From NCBI GenBank assembly GCA_041744375.1, contig JBGTLA010000018.1, forward strand, positions 1 to 16,154: DNA of 16,154 nt, given 5' to 3'. Below, one piece after another: positions 1-6,473 of the stretch. The position numbers and the translations under genes were made by a program. The stretch comes from JBGTLA01 sp041744375 (GTDB lineage Bacteria; Actinomycetota; Acidimicrobiia; Spongiisociales; ZC4RG35). The notes under the pieces are model-generated. The model saw nothing but the letters and a program-made list of their open reading frames with translations, was not told where the DNA came from and did no database searches. Position 1 is the first letter of the stretch, and every line of letters starts with the position of its first letter.

Positions 1-2
1 TT

Positions 3-134
3 CCGATCCTTCCCTTCTCACCCGAACAGTCGTTTGACCACTACGCCAGCCACATCCTCTACGCCCTGGCACAGCTGCCCGCCGTCTACCTTCTGGCAAC
101 GAGACGTCCGCTGCCAAGCGGGGTCACGGCATGA
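3..134 (+). CDS. 3' end of an unidentified gene (partial)
   Basis: An open frame runs in from the left edge and ends at TGA 132-134. It gives 43 residues that start PILPFSPEQSFDHYASH and contain a hydrophobic stretch (LYALAQLPAVYLLA) followed by a basic tail. Third codon positions are mostly G or C, as in the real genes of this window. The segment could be the last helix of a membrane protein or an amphipathic C-terminal helix. I do not recognise a family and too little is visible to assign a function. Confidence 0.4.
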   Translation, partial: PILPFSPEQSFDHYASHILYALAQLPAVYLLATRRPLPSGVTA

Positions 135-391
135 CAGCCAGACCGGACAGCTTGCCTCTGGCGGTTCGTCACCAATTCACGATGAGATCCGTATAGTCCG
201 TGAATCTCCGGCGGGCCTAGGGCAGCGAAGTTCCCCCGAATCGCTGGGGCGAGACGACACCCCGCCAGCGACCTCACCCAACATGTCCGGCAATGCGCTA
301 CCTGTGCCGGAGCGTATATGTCGGTTCTCTCGGTCGCCGGGACCGACTTGCCTTTAGGCTCGTAGTTGGCCGCCAGAGAAGGAGTCAGGTG

Positions 392-643
392 ATGCCAACT
401 TTCATGGACGTTCACACTTTGGGTGAGGGGGTTTCCGCTGCTGATGTAGCAGGCGCACATGAGGCCGATCTGGAGAAACAGACCGAGTATGACGTCAACT
501 ACCGCAAGTACTGGGTGAACAAGGACGGGACGAAGATCTTCTGCCTGGTAGATGCTCCAGATGCGGACACCGCGGTGAAGGTGCACCGGGAAGCGCACGG
601 ACTCGTTGCCGACGAAATCTACGAAGTGACGGAAGGCGGTTAA
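392..643 (+). CDS. DUF4242 family small protein (nickel-binding SCO4226-like family)
   Basis: An 83-residue protein beginning MPTFMDVHTLGEGVSAADV. It carries the DUF4242 signature: N-terminal MDVH, a central YRKYWVNKDGTKIFCLVDAP segment, and the C-terminal VHREAHGLVADEIYEV block. Family members are small ferredoxin-fold alpha/beta proteins; the Streptomyces homologue SCO4226 binds nickel. The family role is otherwise unclear. I chose ATG 392 because AGAAGGAG (about 376-384) sits at good spacing upstream; GTG 389 is in frame directly before it. The gene looks intact, full length for the family and monocistronic, with a hairpin 26 bases after the stop. Confidence 0.88.
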   Translation: MPTFMDVHTLGEGVSAADVAGAHEADLEKQTEYDVNYRKYWVNKDGTKIFCLVDAPDADTAVKVHREAHGLVADEIYEVTEGG

Positions 644-964
644 ACGGAGTCCCGGGACATCCGGAACCTTGCCGGACGTACTCCGGCAATAAGCGAGAGC
701 GGCGTCGGTTTCATCGTCGCCATCGAGCAGGAAGCCGACGCATTCGCATCTCAGCTCTCATCCCACGATCGGCGGAGCCCGACCTCAGGGATCTGAAAAC
801 GTCGGGTGATGTCGCGACGTTCGCTGACCGCCTCGGAATCGCGCCAGGCATCCTTGTAGGGCGCGTTCAACGTGAAGGTCGGTGGTCTACAGCCCCGAAA
901 GTGCCGACGCCGGACGATGCCCGATGTGCCCGGTATCGCCGCGAACGCTCAGTTTTAAGCCATT
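644..964 (+). pseudogene. Decayed C-terminal fragment of an ImmA/IrrE-type metallopeptidase
   Basis: Two adjacent frames together read like the end of an ImmA/IrrE (HigA-associated) protein. Frame one has IEQEADAFASQL (about 722-757). The next frame continues with LIPRSAEPDLRDL, then FADRLGIAPGILVGRVQREG (757 to about 872). In family members EADAFA..LLIP and FA..LGIAPGIVVGRLQ.EG are contiguous, so one C appears to be missing in the run near 755-759. The HExxH zinc motif and N-terminal HTH are absent, and no start codon or ribosome site leads into it. After about 875 the frame stays open to a TAG near 1005 but no longer resembles the family. It is a relic, probably of a toxin-antitoxin or mobile-element regulator. 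Confidence 0.55.
669..689 (+). terminator. Terminator-like hairpin after the DUF4242 gene
   Basis: A perfect 8-bp stem, TTGCCGGA / TCCGGCAA, with a 5-base loop (CGTAC). It starts 26 bases after the DUF4242 stop codon. No T-tract follows, so if it terminates transcription it is of the tail-less type common in high-GC actinobacteria. It lies inside the open frame of the decayed ImmA/IrrE fragment, so it may simply be a chance or reused palindrome. Confidence 0.45.
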
Positions 965-1020
965 CGAGACGTACTCCCAAGCGACGTTCGTGTGAACCTC
1001 GCTAGCCCGCCGGTGGCACG

Positions 1021-1323
1021 TCACTGATTGCCGACGAGCGTGGGAGTCCATCGGGTCCGATATCGGCGCAGAAAATTGGCCGCGCCGTTCAGGGAGGGTT
1101 CCACTTCTTTGCCCTCCAGGTGCTCACGGTAGACAGCTTCAATTGCCTTGTCCTTGTCCCAGGAGGGCAGGTCATCGATATGCCACCGCCACATGGGAAC
1201 CCCAATGTTTGAAGCCCCATGGTTGAGATCTCTGGCGTCAAAGTCCCCTCCTTTGTACTGCATGCCGTGCATGCCGTAGATCAATGGATTGTGTGTGAGC
1301 CTGCGCGACACCGTCGCCGCCAA
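1021..1323 (-). CDS. Hypothetical protein, possibly 5'-truncated
   Basis: A 100-residue frame read from a TTG. Its composition looks protein-like rather than like a shadow: THNPLIYGMHGMQYKGGDF, then PMWRWHIDDLPSWDKDKAIEAVYREHL and a basic C-terminus ending in GNQ. No standing gene overlaps it on the other strand. There is no Shine-Dalgarno before the TTG, and the same frame stays open at least 100 bases further upstream without an obvious start. The real 5' end may therefore be lost or lie elsewhere. I do not recognise the family. No signal peptide or membrane segment is visible. It sits between the ImmA/IrrE relic and the S-layer-homology gene. Confidence 0.4.
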   Translation of the reverse strand: MAATVSRRLTHNPLIYGMHGMQYKGGDFDARDLNHGASNIGVPMWRWHIDDLPSWDKDKAIEAVYREHLEGKEVEPSLNGAANFLRRYRTRWTPTLVGNQ

Positions 1324-1546
1324 CCAGCCGCCCGGCGTCGAGCAGAAGTACTTCGACGGTGTGCGACCGCATGGGGGATGGTGTATGGCATCGCACGGCT
1401 CAATGCGGCAGGAAGGATCCCGCCGTCGGTTCCGGCAGACCGCACAGAACTACTACACGACGCCATCCAGACCATGCGGGACGGTTGGCAGGGAGACGGC
1501 ACCTGAACGATCACGTGGCCGCCATCCCCGCCGCACCCCTCGCATG

Positions 1547-2335
1547 TCAGGGGAGGGCGGGTGTCAGCACGTGGTCGGCGCCGGGCATGAAGGTGGCAGT
1601 CAGATGGGCGTTCGACACCAGGAAATTGTTCCCATCGTTGCCGGCGATGTCCCGGCACAGCAGATACAGATCGAGGGCCTCGCCGGCGGCGAGCTCGAAG
1701 GTGGTGGTGGTCGAGAACGACGCCGAGATCACATTGCCGCTGATTGGGGCGGCCGCCGCGAAGGTGACGTGGGCACCGAGGTTGGACGCGGTGCTGGCGG
1801 GGTCGTCGCTGAGCCAGCAGGCGAAGGAGCGGTGCTGGGTCACAGTCGTCCCGTTGCCGACGAGGTCGCCTCCGCCCTGGACCAGGACTGCGCCGGCGGT
1901 GGTGCCGGGAGCGGTCACGGTGACCGTCTGCGCCTGGATCACCCCGAACCCGCCCGGGAAGCTGGTGGTGGAGTCCTCGGCGTTGTGGAAGAGGACGCTC
2001 CTCAAATCGGCGGGACCGTTGCCCTGGAGGGCGGCGGCGTTCTCGGCGGTCTCGGCCGAGGCCGCAGCGACGACGCGGTTCTCAGCGAGACGGCGCATGA
2101 AGGCAGCCATCTGCTGGCGGGTGACGTTGTCGGAAGGGCAGTACTCGGTGTTGGCCGGCGGGTTGCAGCCCCGGGTGACGTCGGCGTCGGCAAGCCAGGT
2201 GATGTCGTCGTGGAAGACGTTGGAGTCAGGGACGTCGGTAAAAACGTCGGAGGCGATCACTCCGAGTGGCGCCGCGATAAGTACGGCGACGATAACGGCA
2301 ATCACCGTGGTCCGCCGGGTGGTGGGTCGAGGCAT
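1547..2335 (-). CDS. Exported S-layer-homology (SLH) domain protein
   Basis: A 262-residue protein. Residues 1-29 are a basic n-region (MPRPTTRRTT) and a hydrophobic core (VIAVIVAVLIAAPLGVIA), that is, a signal peptide or N-terminal anchor. Residues 31-85 form one SLH repeat: VFTDVPDSNVFHDDITWLA, then VTRGCNPPANTEYCP and VTRQQMAAFMRRLAE. The two cysteines may form a disulphide. The remaining ~170 residues are Ala/Thr/Gly-rich and beta-like, resembling the extracellular part of similar actinobacterial proteins. A single SLH repeat is fewer than the usual three of true S-layer anchors. ATG 2335 was chosen because GGAAGG lies 6-11 bases upstream and the signal peptide follows directly; an earlier in-frame ATG near 2464 would add an unlikely 43-residue leader. 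It appears monocistronic. Confidence 0.85.
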   Translation of the reverse strand: MPRPTTRRTTVIAVIVAVLIAAPLGVIASDVFTDVPDSNVFHDDITWLADADVTRGCNPPANTEYCPSDNVTRQQMAAFMRRLAENRVVAAASAETAENAAALQGNGPADLRSVLFHNAEDSTTSFPGGFGVIQAQTVTVTAPGTTAGAVLVQGGGDLVGNGTTVTQHRSFACWLSDDPASTASNLGAHVTFAAAAPISGNVISASFSTTTTFELAAGEALDLYLLCRDIAGNDGNNFLVSNAHLTATFMPGADHVLTPALP

Positions 2336-2524
2336 GAGGGCCTTCCTGTCGGACCGCCCCCCTAGTCGGCGGGCGGCGAGATCACAGGACCGTGCGGCCC
2401 CGCCCGCCGGAGTGTATGGGCCGGGGGCCAGGTCCGATAGGAATTCTTTTCGTTCTGTGAACAACAGAGCAGTGGGGTCACCGGGGTACGAGTTTGGTCA
2501 GGGAGAAGAGATCTGCATCTCTGA

Positions 2525-2758
2525 TCAAGGCGTGATTGCACAGTGACGCTGAGGAGGCTTTCGGCGCGTGCCCGCATGACTGCCCCTCCACGGGTGGAGG
2601 AATTCAGCTTGACGAGTACGGCTCACAGCCCCAATCGCCAACAGGAAGTCCCCGATTGCGTCGTGAGGGACCCGGGTCTTCAAGATGAGACCGACCACCG
2701 GAAAGGCGATGAACATGCCTCCGAACAGGACTGAGGCGAGGGTGGGGGACTCGCCTGG
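2525..2758 (-). pseudogene. Fragment of a sensor-kinase-like N-terminal membrane domain
   Basis: On the minus strand the frame reads SPTLASVLFGGMFIAFPVVG, then LILKTRVPHDAIGDFLLAIGA, then loses resemblance and stops near 2525. The FPVVGALIxxRRPxNPIGWLLLAIG pattern is common in the N-terminal transmembrane region of actinobacterial sensor kinases and related membrane proteins. Here only about 45 residues of it survive, with no start, no kinase domain and no ribosome site. This is an inference from a short match. It lies between the S-layer gene and the IS110 remnant, in a stretch (2336-3058) with no other convincing gene. Confidence 0.3.
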
Positions 2759-3058
2759 GACCCCTCGGCCGAAGAGCTGGGGGCTCCGCGTCTCGGGGTC
2801 TTTGGGCCGCCGCAGGCGCGGTCCAGCGTCACTGGAGGAGGGCGCCCGGACGCCCGGGACTGCCGCGAGAGCGGTTCCCGGCCTTCTCGGGTGTCCCGGA
2901 GATCTTTGTGAGTCAAACTAGACCCATATGGTCTTGGCAGTGTCGCTTGCCTCAACCTCCCAACGGTCTGAGGTGTGAATAGGTCCTGTCGGTGGGGGTG
3001 TGGACGCGCGGGGTGGTAGCGCCCGTTTGGGGCGGAGCCTCGATTCGGGGTTGTGTGT

Positions 3059-3673
3059 TCAGGCGGCGGCGGGTTCGAGGGTGACTTTGTGGCCCATGGC
3101 CTCCAGTTGGGCGACGAGACGCTTCTGGCGGCTGTCGCTGCTGCGACGTTTGTCGAAGTAGTCGGCGCCGAGGTCGGTGTAGGTCTCCCCGGTGGACAAC
3201 AGGTGCCAGGCAATGATCAGGATGCTGTGGCCCACAGCGACAGCGGCCCGGCTCGGTCCGCGACGGCCCCGGATCCGGTGGTAGTGGGAGGCCAGGTAGG
3301 TGTCTTTGCTGCGGGCGGCGGCGTGGGCGGCTTCGACCAACGCGATCCGCAGCCATTTCGACCCGTGGCGGGTCCGTCCCGAGCGGTGCTTACCGGCCGA
3401 TTCGTTGTTGCCGGGGCACATGCCCGCCCACGACGCCAAATGCCCTGCGGTGGGGAAGCGGGACATGTCGGTGCCGATCTCGGCCAGGATCACCTGGGCG
3501 GTCCGGTTCGAAACCCCGGGAATCCCGCACAAGAGCTGCACCGCCGCCTCGTCAGGGTCCAGGAGCTTTTCGATCGTGTCTGTCAGCTCGTCGATGGTGG
3601 CATCCGCCTGGTCGATACGCGCCAGCATCGCCCGACACAACAAGGCGTGATGATCGTTGAACCGCCCCGCCAA
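3059..3673 (-). pseudogene. IS110-family transposase, C-terminal half only
   Basis: A 204-residue frame without the N-terminal DEDD (RuvC-like) catalytic domain; full IS110 transposases are about 330-430 residues. The preserved part begins AGRFNDHHALL, has the helical linker (ARIDQADATIDELTDTIEKLL), and then the Transposase_20 domain. That domain shows LLCGIPGVSNRTAQVILAEI, FPTAGHLASWAGMCPGNNES and AGKHRSGRTRHGSKWLR, with AAVAVGHSILIIAWHLL and YTDLGADYFDKR towards the end. The C-terminus (HKVTLEPAAA) looks native. The apparent TTG start at 3673 is only where the homology resumes after a deletion. The element cannot encode an active transposase; its catalytic half and that flank, which may hold the bridge-RNA region, are gone. 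Confidence 0.85.
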
Positions 3674-3828
3674 CGCCGGTGGGTCGTAACAAGGGCAGCA
3701 ACTCTCGTAACGGAACCCGCTCGAAGAAGGTCCTGACTGATGTGGGTGGTCAAGTCCTGAGGCGCCTGTAAACGCCTCAGGACTTGACCTCGATCGCCGG
3801 CCTCACCGTCATTAATTGTTGCTGTCAT
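3674..3828 (-). pseudogene. 5' fragment of an unidentified gene, fused to the IS110 remnant
   Basis: ATG 3828 (minus strand) is preceded by GAGGAG at 6-base spacing, a strong ribosome site. It starts 14 bases after the end of the decayed helix-turn-helix frame, so it looks like the second gene of the same operon. The frame starts MTATINDGEAGDRGQVLRRL, followed by QAPQDLTTHISQDLLRAGSV. It then runs into the IS110-derived sequence out of the transposase's frame and stops at 3583. I do not recognise the N-terminal 40 residues. Most of the gene appears deleted by the event that brought the IS110 half to this point. Confidence 0.3.
3748..3789. repeat. Perfect 17-bp inverted repeat (hairpin)
   Basis: GGTCAAGTCCTGAGGCG at 3748-3764 and its exact complement CGCCTCAGGACTTGACC at 3773-3789 flank an 8-base loop (CCTGTAAA). 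This is the longest perfect dyad I found in the window. It falls inside the 5' coding fragment starting at 3828 (-), where it encodes GQVLRRL / APQDLTT. It has no T-tract. It may be a foldback duplication created during IS110-associated rearrangement, an element end, or a bidirectional terminator. Confidence 0.7.
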
Positions 3829-3842
3829 AACCGCTCCTCACG

Positions 3843-4100
3843 TCAGGGACCTTCGTCACTCCTTACGTGGAGTTCTCCGGGGTTGGACAGTGTCTCGGCC
3901 GTTGGCCGGGTCGATTGCGAGTCGCCGGTAGACGTTGTAACGACGTCACGGACGCCTTTACCGCCCCGCGCTGAGCGAGGCAACAGCCCAGCCGTCGACA
4001 CGACTCGCTCACCCCCGTTCGACACCTGCCGGGCGAAGTCTGAATCAGCAATCCGACTTGTCCCGTGCGGCCCGAACAGCCAGCAAGTTCGCCCGCCACT
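3843..4100 (-). pseudogene. Decayed second repeat and C-terminus of the adjacent helix-turn-helix gene
   Basis: Continuing minus-strand from the stop of the 4101-4421 gene, the DNA is a diverged second copy of that gene's C-terminal part. SEVAGELAGCSGRT is in one frame. The next frame gives ADSDFARQVSNGGERVVSTAG and then GVRDVVTTSTGDSQSTRPTAET, ending in ELHVRSDEGP. The intact first copy reads NYEAAGDLAVCRSCT and AEAEFARRVSNRRGER. Proteins with this kind of HTH usually end in a helix with TLxxLxxxxDxxxxRLRAAxxIL, which GVRDVVTTSTGDSQSTRPTAET resembles. Two losses (near 4101, where ATGAGCTGAAG seems to lack two bases, and near 4045) destroyed the frame. Confidence 0.5.
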
Positions 4101-4421
4101 TCAGCTCATGCCCGCCGCCAGCGCATCGACGGTCATCTGAGCGACGTCAGCTGACCCGCTGTGTCCGTGACCCCGCTCCCCCCGCCGGTTTGACACCCGG
4201 CGGGCGAACTCGGCCTCGGCCGTTCCCCCCGGCACTGTGCAACTACGGCAGACTGCCAAGTCGCCAGCCGCTTCGTAGTTCAAACCGCCAGCCAGCGCAT
4301 CGACCAGGATCTCTCCTGGGCGTCTCCGCCGACTCATCGTCTCCTGGTCTTCTTCGTTCGTGTTGATCTCCTTGGACTCTTTTTTCGTCTGTCGCTCGTG
4401 TTCGGGTCCGGGTTGGCTCAT
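4101..4421 (-). CDS. Small helix-turn-helix protein, probably truncated by frameshift
   Basis: A 106-residue protein. An acidic/lysine-rich N-terminus (MSQPGPEHERQTKKESKEIN) precedes MSRRRRPGEILVDALAGGLN, then YEAAGDLAVCRSCT and AEAEFARRVSNRRGERG. The ALAxGxxYExAxxLAxCSxRTV...FxRRVxxRR pattern is that of HTH proteins that look like transposase or small-terminase DNA-binding domains, so DNA binding is inferred. Its last residues (QMTVDALAAGMS) begin a second copy of the same motif that is cut by TGA, so the ancestral protein was longer. ATG 4421 has GAGGAGGGG ahead of it and overlaps (ATGA) the stop of the 35-codon ORF upstream. Confidence 0.5.
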   Translation of the reverse strand: MSQPGPEHERQTKKESKEINTNEEDQETMSRRRRPGEILVDALAGGLNYEAAGDLAVCRSCTVPGGTAEAEFARRVSNRRGERGHGHSGSADVAQMTVDALAAGMS

Positions 4422-4525
4422 AGCTGCCCCTCCTCATCTGCTTCCGGATCAGTGGGCTTGTCGCCGTCGAGTTCGAGGATCTGGACGCGGCCCCTGTTCA
4501 GGTTGCGGACCAAGCCCTCTTCCAT
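4418..4525 (-). CDS. Small acidic ORF translationally coupled to the HTH gene
   Basis: ATG 4525 opens a 35-residue frame (MEEGLVRNLNRGRVQILELD, then a tail rich in Asp and Glu). It ends in TGA overlapping the ATG of the HTH gene by the ATGA arrangement typical of coupled genes. The HTH gene's ribosome site lies inside its 3' end. No strong ribosome site precedes ATG 4525. The frame is open for only nine more codons upstream (LQRTVADHR) before a stop, so it may be a real micro-ORF or the tail of a lost gene. I do not recognise a family. Confidence 0.35.
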   Translation of the reverse strand: MEEGLVRNLNRGRVQILELDGDKPTDPEADEEGQL

Positions 4526-4763
4526 CCGGTGGTCGGCGACCGTACGTTGAAGTCATGTCCCACGGTGCGCCTCGGGCCCGAGGTTGGGCGTAGGCGCGGG
4601 CGCAGGAGGACGCTCGGATCGACCGGGGCATCTCGCCACCCGAACCAGATGCCCACTACTACCCTCATAGGCGCCCAGCACCATGGCCGGTTTCAACTAA
4701 CTAATCGAGTCTCCGATAGGGCCGGATGGTCCGTTGCACATGGACCGTGAGGAGAAGAAGCTC
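4526..4763. other. Divergent intergenic region before the kinase operon
   Basis: A 238-base gap between the small minus-strand ORF and the kinase start. Short frames on both strands here are shadows with no ribosome site. I see no convincing -35/-10 pair; the promoter of the kinase-regulator operon is presumably here because the upstream genes point the other way. Confidence 0.4.
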
Positions 4764-6473
4764 GTGTCTTCCAACGAGCCGAAAACGACAGATATGACCG
4801 ACCCTGAAGGCCTCGTCGGAGCCCAGTTGGCCGAACTCGCCCGGTTCCCCGATATGAACCCCGGGCCCGTTTTGCGCCTCGGGCTCGATGGAACGGTGCT
4901 GCGCGCCAACACCGCTGCCCTCGACCTCCCAGGTGGCGACGGGCTGATCGGGTCGTCTTGGTTGGAGCGGAGCGACAGCATCGATGCGACGTCGTGGGCC
5001 CGTGTCGTCGACGAGGGCATCTCCCTTAGACACGAGACCGAACTCGGCGCCGCTTCTGTCCTTTTCACCTACGTGCCCTCACCGGAGGACGGGGCCGTGT
5101 TCGCGTTCGGCGCCGACGTCACGGCACTGCGCGAGGCCGAGCGCACGGCTGCCGAGCTGGCACGGTTTCCCGATATGAACCCGGGACCGGTCGTGCGGAC
5201 TGACTTGGATGGGAGGGTGCTCCTGGCGAACCGTGCCGCTCGCGACGTGCTCGGGGACATCACCGGTGCCTCCTGGCTCGATGTGTTACCCGAATGCGCT
5301 GACCGCTGGGACGAGATACGCGGCTCGGCGGATATCGTCCATCTCGAGACACGTCGAGACGAGCGGGACTTCGTCTTCGCGCACCGTGTCGATCGCCAAA
5401 GCGATCTCGTGTTCGTCTACGGCACTGACGTCACAATCCAAAAGAAGACCGATCTCGCGCTCCGCCAGTCCGAGCGGATGGCCACCCTGGGCACGCTGGC
5501 GGCCGGTGTCGCTCATGAGCTGAACAACCCCGCTGCTGCCACGCGCCGGGCGGCGGATCAGCTGCGCGATGCGCTGGCGCGACTGGAGGCGGTGCACCTG
5601 GTTCTCGACGGGGTGGGGCTCGACAGCGGTGGCCGCGACACGATCCGCCGACTCGATGAGCAGGCACGATCCACATCCAGAAAGACGAGCGGTGTCGATC
5701 CCGTGACACGGGGGGATCGCGAGGCTGTGGTCGAGGACTGGCTAGAGACTCGCGGTGTCGCCGACCCGTGGGAGCTGGCGGCGTCGCTTGTGGAACTGGG
5801 CTTCGACCCGCCATCGCTGGATACCCTTTCCACCCACCTAACACCAGAGTCCCTCACCCCCGTGCTCCAGTTCGCGGCGGCAGCATTCCCCGTCTACCGG
5901 CTCGCCCACGAGATCGGCCAGGGTTCGGCCCGCATCTCTGAAATCGTCGGGGCCCTCAAGGGCTACTCATACCTCGGTCAGGGTCCCGCCCAGCTGGTCG
6001 ACCTCCACGAGAGCCTCGACAACACACTCGTAATCCTTCGGCACAAGCTCAAGGCGGGTGTCGGCGTCCAGCGCGCCTACTGCAGCGAGCTCCCCCCAGT
6101 GCCCGCCTTCGGCAGCGAGCTCAACCAGGTGTGGACGAACCTGCTCGACAACGCCATCGACGCGATGGGAGGCACAGGAACGATCACGATCACCACCAGC
6201 CACGGGGACGGGCAGGCGGTCGTCACGATCACCGACGACGGCCCCGGTATTGGCGCCGAGCATCTGGGACGGGTGTTCGACCCGTTCTTTACGACGAAGG
6301 AGCCGGGCCAAGGAACCGGGCTCGGGCTGTCGACCAGCTATTCGATCATCACCGAGAACCACGGAGGTGAGATCGGAGTGGCCTCACGCCCCGGCCACAC
6401 CACCTTCACCGTCCGCCTACCCGTCCAGAGGGCATCCGAGCAGGAGAAATCATGGCCAAACCCGTCATCATGA
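4764..6473 (+). CDS. Cytoplasmic PAS-PAS hybrid-free sensor histidine kinase
   Basis: A 569-residue soluble kinase with no membrane segment. Two tandem PAS-like domains (about 24-120 and 130-230) each start with the same block, ELARFPDMNPGPV. The H-box is ERMATLGTLAAGVAHELNNP (His 251). A helical insert of roughly 110 residues (about 270-380), with VEDWLETRGVADPWELAA, separates the two dimerisation helices. The HATPase domain follows: N-box NQVWTNLLDNAIDAM (454-468), G1 DDGPGIG (491-497), F-box FDPFFTTK and G2 GQGTGLGLS. It should phosphorylate the response regulator encoded 22 bp overlapping downstream. I chose GTG 4764 because GAGGAG lies 9 bases upstream; TTG 4734 and ATG 4740 are in frame but lack a ribosome site. 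PAS ligand unknown; redox or small-molecule sensing is inference from its partner. Confidence 0.92.
   Translation: MSSNEPKTTDMTDPEGLVGAQLAELARFPDMNPGPVLRLGLDGTVLRANTAALDLPGGDGLIGSSWLERSDSIDATSWARVVDEGISLRHETELGAASVLFTYVPSPEDGAVFAFGADVTALREAERTAAELARFPDMNPGPVVRTDLDGRVLLANRAARDVLGDITGASWLDVLPECADRWDEIRGSADIVHLETRRDERDFVFAHRVDRQSDLVFVYGTDVTIQKKTDLALRQSERMATLGTLAAGVAHELNNPAAATRRAADQLRDALARLEAVHLVLDGVGLDSGGRDTIRRLDEQARSTSRKTSGVDPVTRGDREAVVEDWLETRGVADPWELAASLVELGFDPPSLDTLSTHLTPESLTPVLQFAAAAFPVYRLAHEIGQGSARISEIVGALKGYSYLGQGPAQLVDLHESLDNTLVILRHKLKAGVGVQRAYCSELPPVPAFGSELNQVWTNLLDNAIDAMGGTGTITITTSHGDGQAVVTITDDGPGIGAEHLGRVFDPFFTTKEPGQGTGLGLSTSYSIITENHGGEIGVASRPGHTTFTVRLPVQRASEQEKSWPNPSS

Noticed and set aside
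1289..2546. Long plus-strand frames opposite the S-layer-homology gene
   Set aside because: They are antisense shadows of a clear gene with signal peptide and SLH motif; their sequences are Gly/Arg-rich low-complexity and lack ribosome sites.
2680..3213. Pro/Arg-rich minus-strand frame crossing the IS110 3' end
   Set aside because: Overlaps the transposase in another frame and shows low-complexity shadow composition.
4449..4631. Arg/Pro-rich minus-strand frame upstream of the HTH operon
   Set aside because: Low-complexity shadow, no ribosome site, and it overlaps the better-supported 35-codon ORF in another frame.
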